The notes under the pieces are model-generated. The model was not told where the DNA came from and did no database searches. It was given only the letters and a program-made list of their open reading frames with translations. Both the position numbers and the translations under genes were made by a program. From NCBI GenBank assembly GCA_022447825.1, contig JAKUTY010000001.1, forward strand, positions 68,599 to 127,776: a DNA stretch of 59,178 bases. Direction: 5' to 3'. This document shows positions 1 to 7,446 of this stretch, piece by piece; position 1 is the stretch's first letter; the number at the start of each line of letters is the position of its first letter. This DNA is from SAR202 cluster bacterium. Lineage in GTDB: Bacteria > Chloroflexota > Dehalococcoidia > Lucifugimonadales > UBA826.

Positions 1-925
1 ATTGAGATTCTTCAATAGCAATTACTTTCCTGACTTTAGTAGCTAATAAAGTCGCAAAAACTCCCACTCCCGCATAAGCATCAACAAGAATTTCATGAGA
101 TTTAAGATCGAGTAATTGGCCAACTAACAAAATCAGATTTTCTGCTTGCAAAGTATTTACTTGAAAAAAAGATGGTGAAGCTACCCTAAATTCACGATCA
201 ATTAATTTTTCTTTGTACCATTTTTGTCCAGTTTCAATAGAAATTTCAGGAGTATTTAATTTTGGTTGGATTAATTGTTGTTTTGTATTGATGCCTACCC
301 TAACGGACAAATTAGAAGTTTCTTCAACATGATCTTGTAAATCTCGCAATATTCCATTAATTTGATCATCCATTAGTTTACATTCATCAATTCTCACAAA
401 TCTTCTAGTAATTCGATTAGAAAATCCTAATTGACCTCCAAAACGTACTGTAAATCTTGCATGATTTCTATAATTCCAAATTTTAGGAGATGGAATGGTA
501 GGTAAGACTTTGATTTTTTTTAGCAGATCATACTGTTTAAAAAAATCTAAAATTCTTTGTCTTTTGAATTCCAATTGTTTGTCATATTTGACATGCTGTA
601 ACTGACAACCACTACACATTCCAAAATAAACACACGGCGCAGTAACTCTATCACTAGAAGGTTCCAAGACTTCTGTAACAATAGCAGCGGTAATAGATTT
701 CTTTTTTCGAAAAAATCTATATATCCTGGCTCTTACTTTTTCTCCAGGAATTCCATTTAATACCTCAATAAATTCTCCTTCAAAGCTAGCTAATGGAGAC
801 CCAAATTTACCCATTTTTTCTAATATTAATTCTGCAAATTCTTTCTCAGGATCTAAATCTCTCAAAGTATCAATAGTTTTTTGATCATTTTCTAGTCTAG
901 TGATTTGTTTTTTCATGTACAACAT
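1..925 (-). CDS. 23S rRNA/tRNA uracil-5-methyltransferase, RlmD/TrmA family (partial, C-terminus beyond window)
   Basis: SAM-dependent enzyme predicted to make 5-methyluridine in rRNA or tRNA. Translating the minus strand gives a TRAM-like N-terminal domain. It is followed by the iron-sulfur motif PCVYFGMCSGCQLQH (about bases 597-640 of the window), which carries three of the four family cluster cysteines. Further on come SFFQVN, a typical family motif before the SAM site, and the SAM-binding VDAYAGVGVFA near the window edge. The catalytic cysteine region lies outside the window. The start at ATG 925 is preceded by a weak GGAT Shine-Dalgarno-like element; an in-frame ATG at 943 is the alternative. 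It is divergent from lipA. RlmD, RlmCD and TrmA cannot be told apart here, so no symbol is given. Confidence 0.85.
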   Translation of the reverse strand, partial: MLYMKKQITRLENDQKTIDTLRDLDPEKEFAELILEKMGKFGSPLASFEGEFIEVLNGIPGEKVRARIYRFFRKKKSITAAIVTEVLEPSSDRVTAPCVYFGMCSGCQLQHVKYDKQLEFKRQRILDFFKQYDLLKKIKVLPTIPSPKIWNYRNHARFTVRFGGQLGFSNRITRRFVRIDECKLMDDQINGILRDLQDHVEETSNLSVRVGINTKQQLIQPKLNTPEISIETGQKWYKEKLIDREFRVASPSFFQVNTLQAENLILLVGQLLDLKSHEILVDAYAGVGVFATLLATKVRKVIAIEESQ

Positions 926-1001
926 ACTAATCCAAACTCGCATTAATACAAATTCGAAATCAAAACTTTTTATAGTGTATTCTTAACTAAGGGAGAAAAA
1001 A

Positions 1002-1880
1002 ATGGTAGCAGAAAGAAATATTCCAGAGTGGCTAAAAGTAAAAATGCCTTCAGGTGATAATTTTAAATACTTAGATTCTATTATTTCAAATGAAAACCTT
1101 AATACTGTATGTAAAGAAGCACGTTGCCCTAATATAGGTGAGTGTTGGAATCAAAAAACTGCTACTTTTATGATTTTAGGAGACACGTGTACTAGAGCCT
1201 GCACTTACTGCGCTGTTACATCAGGAAATCCCAATCAATTAGATTTAGCAGAACCGATCAGACTATCTAATACCGTAAATCGTCTCGGATTAGAATATGC
1301 TGTAATCACTTCAGTAAATAGAGATGACTTACCAGATGGTGGCGCAGAAATTTTTTCACAATGTATTAAATTAATCAAAAAAAATTCTCCATATTGTAAA
1401 GTTGAAGTCCTCACTCCCGACTTTCAAGGCAATTTGGATTCTCTAAAAAGTATCATTAATGAAAAACCTGATACTTTTAACCACAACATAGAAACAGTTA
1501 GAAGAATTTTTCCAAAAATTAGAGCTAAAGGTAACTACGAACTTTCTATTAATGTCTTAGGACAAGCCAAACAATTAGACAAAAATTTAATCACTAAATC
1601 TGGAATGATGGTTGGAGTAGGTGAAACTTTAGATGAAATCATAGATACATTGAAAGATTTAAGAAGTGTGAACTGTGATCTCTTGACGGTAGGGCAGTAT
1701 CTGAGGCCTTCTAAAAAGCATACAGCAATGGCAAGATGGTACACTCCATCAGAGTTCAAGAAAATCCAATCAATCGGATATGAATTGGGGTTCAAACATG
1801 TTGCATCAGGACCACTAGTAAGAAGTTCTTATCACGCAAAAGAACAACACAATTCAGCTAAATCAACTTTAGTCGGATGA
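1002..1880 (+). CDS. lipA: Lipoyl synthase (radical SAM)
   Basis: Inserts two sulfur atoms into protein-bound octanoyl groups to make the lipoyl cofactor of 2-oxoacid dehydrogenases and the glycine cleavage system. The auxiliary 4Fe-4S cluster cysteines are C37, C42 and C48 in CKEARCPNIGECW. The radical SAM cluster is C63, C67 and C70 in CTRACTYC. The C-terminal RSSYHA, whose serine ligates the auxiliary cluster, is present. At 292 residues it is full length. The start is supported by GGGAG about 7 bases before ATG 1002. No lipB or lplA is next to it. The 3' end overlaps a small convergent desulforedoxin-like gene by 12 bases. Confidence 0.96.
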   Translation: MVAERNIPEWLKVKMPSGDNFKYLDSIISNENLNTVCKEARCPNIGECWNQKTATFMILGDTCTRACTYCAVTSGNPNQLDLAEPIRLSNTVNRLGLEYAVITSVNRDDLPDGGAEIFSQCIKLIKKNSPYCKVEVLTPDFQGNLDSLKSIINEKPDTFNHNIETVRRIFPKIRAKGNYELSINVLGQAKQLDKNLITKSGMMVGVGETLDEIIDTLKDLRSVNCDLLTVGQYLRPSKKHTAMARWYTPSEFKKIQSIGYELGFKHVASGPLVRSSYHAKEQHNSAKSTLVG

Positions 1881-2018
1881 AGGTAACTTTCTAGGTTGCT
1901 GTAATTCCATTGGTGCTTCGCAACACTCAACCATATCGTCACCAGGTTTTGTACACAAAACCATACATCCACAAGTATTACACTGGTACCTACGTCCTAA
2001 TTGAATATTATCTGACAT
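1869..2018 (-). CDS. Desulforedoxin-like mini iron protein (49 aa)
   Basis: Short gene found by translating the minus strand. The protein carries YQCNTCGCMVLCTKPGDD followed by ECCEAPMEL, the desulforedoxin fold signature: CxxC, a glycine turn, then adjacent CC and a near-terminal Met. In that family four cysteines bind one iron in a rubredoxin-like centre. Here C13, C16, C32 and C33 would be the ligands; C18 and C22 are extra. AGAAGGA lies about 8 bases before ATG 2018. It lies just downstream of a second gene of the same type (2037-2156) on the same strand and runs 12 bases into the end of lipA. Its redox partner is unknown. A zinc ribbon is the alternative reading of the cysteines. Confidence 0.72.
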   Translation of the reverse strand: MSDNIQLGRRYQCNTCGCMVLCTKPGDDMVECCEAPMELQQPRKLPSSD

Positions 2019-2036
2019 ATTTAATATCCTTCTTTA

Positions 2037-2156
2037 TTATTTAATAACCATTCTGGAGCCACAACAACTTAAAGAGGCATCTTCTGATCCTCTAGTAACT
2101 ACAATCTCTGATTCACATTTTGGACAATAGTACCTTTTGCCTGTTTCGTTGGCCAA
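2037..2156 (-). CDS. Desulforedoxin-like mini iron protein (39 aa), TTG start
   Basis: From TTG 2156 the product starts MANETGKRYYCPKC and ends SLSCCGSRMVIK. This closely follows the layout of Desulfovibrio desulforedoxin as I remember it (about 36 residues, beginning ANE, CxxC near the start, CCG then M near the end). GAGGTGA sits about 6 bases before the TTG, supporting this start. GTG 2165, inside that element, is the alternative. It is predicted to hold one Fe(Cys)4 centre used in electron transfer or peroxide/superoxide handling. It is 18 bases upstream of a paralogous mini-gene, probably on one transcript. Confidence 0.7.
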   Translation of the reverse strand: MANETGKRYYCPKCESEIVVTRGSEDASLSCCGSRMVIK

Positions 2157-2224
2157 CTCATTCACCTCAATTTTTGATATTCCGATAGATCAGATGAAGA
2201 TTATAAAATCGAAAAAAGAATAGG

Positions 2225-3097
2225 TCAACGAATTAATGTAAATAATTCTTTGGCAGCCTCATAATTTCTGCGGCCATTTGCAGAAAATGGTGGTACTAAA
2301 TAAATAGACTCAATATCTTGAACACTTTTTAAATTTTCAATCATTTGTATTGTAATTTCTATTCCTGGTCTTCCTGTAGATAAGTCATCTAAAATATGAT
2401 CAGGAATGGTAGCAAAGGATTTGCTATCTTTTTCTAACATTTGAATGCCCCAAACAATTGGAATATCTATATGTCTATGAAACTTTTTATAGAAAATATC
2501 AAATAATTTCTCAGATAAATGTACATTAAAAAAAGGCTGTAAAACTAAAAAATCACTGCCTGACAAAATTTTTTTATTCAACAATTCAACTTCAGAATCT
2601 AAATCCTTCGATAAATCTACAGTCGCTCCAACACAAAAATCTGTTGGATATATCAAATTTTTATCCTCCAAATCTTTTCGAGAATTCAAATTTTTAACAG
2701 ACTGAATTAATTCAGTAGCAGTAAAATCATTAACATGTCTAATTAGTTGTGATTTTGACGCAGTAAAAGGATCACCTTGAACTACTACAATATTTTCTAA
2801 TCCGTGTAGTTGTGCACCAAGCAGTAAACTTTGAAGAGCTAATTTATTCATATCACGAGTAGCTAAAAAGAATGAGGTAGTAATTCCTGTAGAATTTTGT
2901 AGCCAACTCGCCATCATTGCAGAATTAACACGCACAGAAAGTCCAGGATTATAAGCAACAGAAAAAACATCCGGATTCAAATCCAGTAACTCTTGAAATA
3001 AAAGATCGTTTCCCGATCTTGGAGGAGAAACATCTAAAACGTAAATAATCTTATTTTCGGATCTAATTAATTCAATTAATGATGGCTTTAAAAATAT
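2225..3097 (-). CDS. Methylenetetrahydrofolate reductase-like protein (MetF family); start codon uncertain
   Basis: Resembles 5,10-methylenetetrahydrofolate reductases, which make methyl-tetrahydrofolate for methionine synthesis. Diagnostic stretches are LATRDMNKLALQSLLLGA, a conserved folate/FAD-barrel segment, and VVVQGDPF. The first ordinary start is TTG 2980, giving 251 residues. In-frame translation upstream of it reads YVLDVSPPRSGND, which matches the conserved N-terminal PPR motif of this family, so the true protein begins earlier. The frame is open to a TGA at 3098-3100. The only candidate starts there are ATA 3097 and ATT 3076. The feature is drawn to 3097 (290 residues, a normal family length). 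A one-base deletion in the T run near 3090-3094 is the other explanation. Confidence 0.75.
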   Translation of the reverse strand: MFLKPSLIELIRSENKIIYVLDVSPPRSGNDLLFQELLDLNPDVFSVAYNPGLSVRVNSAMMASWLQNSTGITTSFFLATRDMNKLALQSLLLGAQLHGLENIVVVQGDPFTASKSQLIRHVNDFTATELIQSVKNLNSRKDLEDKNLIYPTDFCVGATVDLSKDLDSEVELLNKKILSGSDFLVLQPFFNVHLSEKLFDIFYKKFHRHIDIPIVWGIQMLEKDSKSFATIPDHILDDLSTGRPGIEITIQMIENLKSVQDIESIYLVPPFSANGRRNYEAAKELFTLIR

Positions 3098-3113
3098 TCA
3101 AAAATTTCTTTGA

Positions 3114-3602
3114 CTATTTCCAGCCAATATCACCTTTTCCATTAGGTGCCAATGAGATTCTGTGACCAGATTCGCATTTGTATCTTTCTTCTCTAATTTC
3201 CCTTTTTCTACCAGATAATGATGATTGAGCCATTGCTTCACCACAAAAAGGACACCTAACACCATACATAACTCTGTTTCTAACCCTATAAACCTTCACA
3301 TGAGTAACTGTTTGCTCTAATGATTCAAAATCACCCATATATCTAATAATAAATCTTGTACCACTACCAATCACGCTGTACGAATTTTTATTTTCTACTA
3401 CTGGAGAAACATAATTGTGATCTACATACCCACAATTCAAACATTCTGATTCATCATAATTCACAGTTAATCTTGTATTACATTTTGGACAAAATTTCTT
3501 ATTATTTTTTAAATCTACTTCTGTCTGTTTTGGCAATAATCTTCTAGGAATAACTGGAACCCTAGGGATCGCAGGTGCAAATGGATTTGAATTTTCAGCC
3601 AT
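3114..3602 (-). CDS. Double zinc-ribbon protein of unknown function
   Basis: A 162-residue soluble protein with two predicted metal-binding ribbons. The first is C38, C41, C54 and C57 (CPKCN, then CLNCG). The second is C117 and C120 (CPFCGEAM) with C143 and H147 (YKCESGH). Between them lies a region of about 50 residues rich in beta-forming residues. The N-terminal 30 residues are proline-rich and probably disordered. AGGAGA precedes ATG 3602 by 6 bases. I do not recognise the family; ribbons of this kind are common in nucleic-acid-binding or assembly proteins, but nothing here fixes a role. It lies upstream of the MetF-like gene on the same strand, 16 bases before its earliest possible start. 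Confidence 0.75.
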   Translation of the reverse strand: MAENSNPFAPAIPRVPVIPRRLLPKQTEVDLKNNKKFCPKCNTRLTVNYDESECLNCGYVDHNYVSPVVENKNSYSVIGSGTRFIIRYMGDFESLEQTVTHVKVYRVRNRVMYGVRCPFCGEAMAQSSLSGRKREIREERYKCESGHRISLAPNGKGDIGWK

Positions 3603-3729
3603 CTTTATTCTCCTAAATCATTAACTAAATATTATAAAAATGAATATAATGATGGTATTTTATTTATACAAATATAAAAAAGTCAATACATTACACATAA
3701 ATTACCTAAAAAACATACTATTATTATAC

Positions 3730-3757
3730 TTGTATAAAACATTTGTTCTGTTATAAT
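3730..3757 (+). promoter_or_regulatory. Sigma-70 type promoter for the etfBA operon
   Basis: A -35-like TTGTAT at 3730-3735 and a perfect -10 TATAAT at 3752-3757 are separated by 16 bases. They lie about 92 bases upstream of etfB in the longest gene-free stretch of the window (3603-3849). The leader after the -10 shows no strong hairpin. The rest of this intergenic region is AT-rich with no reading frame worth calling. Confidence 0.55.
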
Positions 3758-3849
3758 GACCTGTTTCCTTGTGAAATACTTCAATTAAATTGACATCAAT
3801 TCAATGAGATTGCTACGATTTAGAATACAAAACCATATTAGGATTAATC

Positions 3850-4647
3850 ATGAATATAGTAGTTTGCGTAAAACAAGTAATGGACCCCGACACTCCAATT
3901 TCTGCTTTTGTAATTGATGAAGTAGAAAAAAAAGTAGTACCTGCGCAAGGCATACCGCCCGTAGTTAATGGATATTGTGAAAATGCAGTGGAAGCAGCGC
4001 TTCAGATCAAAGCCCAAGAGGGGGGTGAAGGAACAATCACAATACTATCATTAGGAACAGATTTTGTGATGGATGTTATGAAAAAGCCTTTATCTATGGG
4101 GGCAGACAAAATGATTTTAATCCAAGATGAACATGTAGCAGAATTAGATGCAGCAGGAATAGTTAATGTACTCTCAGCTGCAATAAATAAAATCCCTGAT
4201 GTCGACCTAGTTTTGTGTGGGCAACAAGCATCTGACTGGGACAATGCCCATATCCCTATGGGCATAGCTGAAAACCTGAACCTTCCTTGCATCACTTCTG
4301 CATTAAACATCGAGCATACAGGAGACAAACTTTTAGTACAAAGCGCCCTCCCCGATGGATACCAAACTCTAGAAGCTCCCGTACAGTCATTGATAACTGT
4401 CAACAATCTATTCGGTGAACCTAGATACCCAACTTTAAAAGGAATCATGCAAGCAAGCCGTAAAAGCCCAGAAATTTGGTCAATTTCCGATTTAGGTGTT
4501 TCTTCTTCTGAACTTGAACCTTTTTTGATCTTGTCAGAACTGAAAATTCCTGTCAGTGAAGGAAATTGCGAAATTATCGAAGGCGAAGACGACGCAGACT
4601 CCGGTAGGCTTTTGGCGCTAAAACTTAGAGAAGAAAAAATTATATAA
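3850..4647 (+). CDS. etfB: Electron transfer flavoprotein subunit beta
   Basis: Beta subunit of the soluble ETF heterodimer, which takes electrons from acyl-CoA and related dehydrogenases and binds AMP (or a second FAD in bifurcating types). The 265-residue protein begins NIVVCVKQVMDPDTP, the family N-terminus, and has the conserved LVLCGQQASDWDNAHIPMG and ASRKSPEIWS stretches. AGGATT lies just before ATG 3850. etfA follows after 11 bases. The two crotonases elsewhere in the window fit a fatty or branched acid oxidation route feeding ETF, but no ETF:quinone oxidoreductase is seen here. Confidence 0.94.
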   Translation: MNIVVCVKQVMDPDTPISAFVIDEVEKKVVPAQGIPPVVNGYCENAVEAALQIKAQEGGEGTITILSLGTDFVMDVMKKPLSMGADKMILIQDEHVAELDAAGIVNVLSAAINKIPDVDLVLCGQQASDWDNAHIPMGIAENLNLPCITSALNIEHTGDKLLVQSALPDGYQTLEAPVQSLITVNNLFGEPRYPTLKGIMQASRKSPEIWSISDLGVSSSELEPFLILSELKIPVSEGNCEIIEGEDDADSGRLLALKLREEKII

Positions 4648-4658
4648 GCGAGTAAGAT

Positions 4659-5642
4659 ATGACTGAAATTTTAGTTTTTTGTGAAACAAATGAAGAACAT
4701 TTAGACTCATCTGCGGGAGAATTAATTGCTGCAGGAAGAAAACTTTCTAGTGAAATTTCACTCCCTGTTTCAGCAGTAATATTTAATCCCAACACACAAA
4801 TGATTAAAGAAGCATCATCATTAGGTGCCGACAAAATCTACAAAGTTAATGATCCTAAATTCGAACAAAAAACTGACGAAATATTTACCCATGGCCTATT
4901 TGAATCCTGCAAACAAATAAACCCCACAGTAATTTTAGCTGCAAAGACATCTTTGGGAAGAAATGTAGCAGCCAGAACTGCATATAGGTTGAAATCATCG
5001 GTAGCGCAAGACTGTATGGACATTAGAGGTGATAAAAATTCTGGATTAATCTCAGTCACAAGGCCCGTATACGGAGGGAACGCGCAAGCAGTTTTTACTT
5101 TCACCAAACCTTCAAATCAAATGGTGATACTTAGAGTAAAAACCTTTGAACCTTTGGAGGCAGACAATACAAGAACTGCCGAAGAAATTAATCTAGAAAT
5201 TTCTATGCCTGATTCGAAGCTTACAGTCATTGACACAGTTAAACAAGAATTTGAAGGCGTCAGATTAGAAGACGCGTCAGTAATAGTTGGCGGAGGCAGA
5301 GGACTAGGAGGCCCTGAAGCATTTGTCCATCTAGAGGAATTAGCTAAAATATTAAATGGTGCAGTTGGGGCATCAAGAGCTGTCTGTGATGCGGGCTGGC
5401 TCGACCATTCTTACCAAATAGGACTAACAGGTAAAACAGTTACACCTGACCTCTACATTACTGTTGCTATATCTGGAGCAAGTCAGCATATGGCAGGATG
5501 TTCAGCTTCTAAAAATATTATAGCTATTAACAAAGATGGGGAGGCAAATATTTTCAAAGAAGCTAGCTTTGGAGTAGTAGGAGATTGGGAACAAATATTA
5601 CCTGCTTTTACAGAGGCCGCAAGAGAGTTAACTCAATCATAG
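4659..5642 (+). CDS. etfA: Electron transfer flavoprotein subunit alpha
   Basis: Alpha subunit of ETF, 327 residues. The N-terminal half is an adenine-nucleotide alpha-hydrolase-like fold. The C-terminal FAD domain carries VIVGGGRGLGGPE (about residue 208), GASRAVCDAGWLDHSYQIG, TGKTVTPDLYI and the FAD-contacting ISGASQHMAGCSASK. These are all family signatures. It is 11 bases downstream of etfB and 11 bases upstream of an unknown gene that continues the operon toward npdG. Confidence 0.94.
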   Translation: MTEILVFCETNEEHLDSSAGELIAAGRKLSSEISLPVSAVIFNPNTQMIKEASSLGADKIYKVNDPKFEQKTDEIFTHGLFESCKQINPTVILAAKTSLGRNVAARTAYRLKSSVAQDCMDIRGDKNSGLISVTRPVYGGNAQAVFTFTKPSNQMVILRVKTFEPLEADNTRTAEEINLEISMPDSKLTVIDTVKQEFEGVRLEDASVIVGGGRGLGGPEAFVHLEELAKILNGAVGASRAVCDAGWLDHSYQIGLTGKTVTPDLYITVAISGASQHMAGCSASKNIIAINKDGEANIFKEASFGVVGDWEQILPAFTEAARELTQS

Positions 5643-5653
5643 AGGATTACATT

Positions 5654-6097
5654 TTGACTAATAACCACTTTTATGATGATTTAAATGATGTTAAAGCAAA
5701 TATTCTTGAAGCTGATGTAATTTCAATATTCTTTCCAAATTTCAAAAAATCTGTTCTAGTAGATACGCGTTCAACTGAAACTGATGGGCCTTCAATCATG
5801 TTAACACCTATGGCGAGAAGCCCAAGAGAAAGAATAAAAAGTATGGAAAAATTACGCCCAGGATTTCCTGAAGTCAAAAACATGATTCTAATCCCGTGGC
5901 TAAGATACATATTTAGCTTAGAAGAGAGTGGAATTTGGGAACTTCTCGTAAACAGACTTGAACAGTCAACACTACTTAACTCCAACCCTGCAGCAAACAC
6001 AATTTTAAATGAATTGAAAAATTTAGAAAATATTGAATTATTAGAAGTAATCAAAGGTAATACATATCAAACTATTTGGCCGAAGGAATCTAATTAA
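5654..6097 (+). CDS. Conserved-looking protein of unknown function between etfA and npdG
   Basis: A 147-residue soluble protein from TTG 5654, chosen because AGAGG lies at 5641-5645, 8 bases upstream. A longer frame from 5585 would overlap etfA and is unlikely. Visible stretches are SVLVDTRSTETDGPSIMLTP near the middle, then RSPRERIKSMEKLRPGFP. The latter is arginine-rich and could contact nucleotide or phosphate, but no family is recognised. Its stop codon is directly followed by the ATG of npdG with no spacer, so the two are almost certainly translated together. The placement between ETF and an F420 reductase hints at a redox or cofactor role; that is inference from context only. Confidence 0.7.
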   Translation: MTNNHFYDDLNDVKANILEADVISIFFPNFKKSVLVDTRSTETDGPSIMLTPMARSPRERIKSMEKLRPGFPEVKNMILIPWLRYIFSLEESGIWELLVNRLEQSTLLNSNPAANTILNELKNLENIELLEVIKGNTYQTIWPKESN

Positions 6098-6748
6098 ATG
6101 ATATCTATAATTGGGGGAACAGGACCAGAAGGTAAAGGGCTAGGCTTGAGACTTGCTATGGCTGGCGAAAAAGTATTTATAGGATCTAGAGAAGAACCTA
6201 AAGGACAAGAAGTAGCTCAACAAATCAAAGAAATTGAAGGAGTCCGCAATATTACCGTTGAAGGTGGTAGTAATCTTAATGCTGCAAAGATGGGAGACAT
6301 AATAATTATTTCTACTCCTTATTCAGGACACAAACAAACATTGATGGACTATGCATCCTTATTGAAAGATAAAATTATCATTGATGTTGTTGTCCCCTTA
6401 TCATTTTCAAAAGGTAAAATATCTACATTACCTATTTCAGAAGGCTCTGTAGCTGAAGAAGCTCAAGAGATCCTAAAAGAATCTTCTGTAGTTGGGGCAT
6501 TTCATAACGTAAGTGCAGAAGACCTTTTGATCCCAAACAAAAAAATGGATTGTGATGTAATTGTTTGTTCTAACAATCAAGACAGTAAAAAAACAGTTAT
6601 TCAATTAACTGAAAAAATCCTAGGACTAAGAGGAATAGATGGTGGTGGACTTCATAATTCAAAATACGTAGAGGATTTCACTGCTTTATTAATTAATATA
6701 AATAAAATTTACAAAACTCATTCATCAATTAAGATTTCTGGCATTTAA
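6098..6748 (+). CDS. npdG: NADPH-dependent coenzyme F420 reductase
   Basis: Transfers hydride between NADP(H) and coenzyme F420. The 216-residue protein starts MISIIGGTGPEGKGLGLRLA, the NADP-binding Rossmann motif typical of this family. It also has FIGSREEPKG for the NADP phosphate, IIISTPYSGH, and the late VVGAFHNVSAEDLL. Its ATG abuts the previous stop codon. Presence of this gene implies that the organism makes or uses F420, known in Actinobacteria, methanogens and SAR202-type Chloroflexota. No F420 synthesis gene is in the window. Confidence 0.88.
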   Translation: MISIIGGTGPEGKGLGLRLAMAGEKVFIGSREEPKGQEVAQQIKEIEGVRNITVEGGSNLNAAKMGDIIIISTPYSGHKQTLMDYASLLKDKIIIDVVVPLSFSKGKISTLPISEGSVAEEAQEILKESSVVGAFHNVSAEDLLIPNKKMDCDVIVCSNNQDSKKTVIQLTEKILGLRGIDGGGLHNSKYVEDFTALLININKIYKTHSSIKISGI

Positions 6749-6752
6749 ATAT

Positions 6753-7292
6753 ATGTCTGTTAAAGAGATTTTAGAAATACCTAACCCTATTCTTAGGCAA
6801 AAAGCAAAAAAAGTCAGAAATATTGATAAAGACATCCTTAAAATAGCCTACAACATGGTTGACACTGTACGTGATGCAGGTGGGGTCGGATTAGCCGCGA
6901 ATCAAATAGGAGAATTGTGGAGAATTATAGTTTTACAAATGCCTGAAGAAGATATTGCAAGAATTTATTTTAACCCTGAAATCATTTCAGTTCATGGAAC
7001 GAGAGAAGTTGAAGAAGGGTGCTTAAGTATTCCCGGGTATTTAGGACTCGTAGAAAGATCCATTTCTATAAAATTTACCGGAATTGATCACAATGAAGTT
7101 AGGGTTAAATTTACTGCTGATGATTTACTTTCACAAGCATTAGAGCATGAAGTTGATCATTTAAATGGTATCTTATACACCGATCACCTTCTAGAACACC
7201 AATCACTATACACAGTAGAGTCAGTGGCACAAATAGACAACTCAAATAATGACTTGGATGAAGATATTATATCTTCAATAGAAATTAAATAA
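6753..7292 (+). CDS. def: Peptide deformylase
   Basis: Metalloprotease that removes the N-terminal formyl group from nascent proteins. All three signatures are present in the 179-residue protein: GVGLAANQIG (residues 44-53), EGCLSIPG with metal ligand C90, and HEVDH with H132, E133 and H136. The C-terminus is extended by an acidic tail of about 25 residues after LYTDHL. It starts 4 bases after npdG, so it is likely co-transcribed with the etf-F420 operon. No fmt is adjacent. Confidence 0.95.
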   Translation: MSVKEILEIPNPILRQKAKKVRNIDKDILKIAYNMVDTVRDAGGVGLAANQIGELWRIIVLQMPEEDIARIYFNPEIISVHGTREVEEGCLSIPGYLGLVERSISIKFTGIDHNEVRVKFTADDLLSQALEHEVDHLNGILYTDHLLEHQSLYTVESVAQIDNSNNDLDEDIISSIEIK

Positions 7293-7335
7293 TTTTTTAA
7301 TAGATTTACACACTGTGAGGTTTCCAAAGACACGA

Positions 7336-7374
7336 TATAATGTTCGGGTTGTATTGTAAAAGATGATCTATAAT
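7336..7374 (+). promoter_or_regulatory. Possible promoter region for secDF
   Basis: The 154-base gap before secD contains two perfect TATAAT hexamers, at 7336-7341 and 7369-7374. Neither has a convincing -35 at normal spacing; the best for the second is GGGTTG around 7346. The GGGAG ribosome site of secD lies near 7436. Low-confidence call based mainly on the paired -10 hexamers. Confidence 0.3.
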
Positions 7375-7446
7375 GTGTCTTTAAATAAAAAAACTTTGTA
7401 ATCATTTCACGTTTACGAATAATTACATTTTTACTGGGAGAAAATA

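Noticed and set aside
5585-5653. N-terminal extension of the unknown gene before npdG
   Set aside because: It overlaps etfA for about 58 bases in another frame. AGAGG at 5641 points to TTG 5654.
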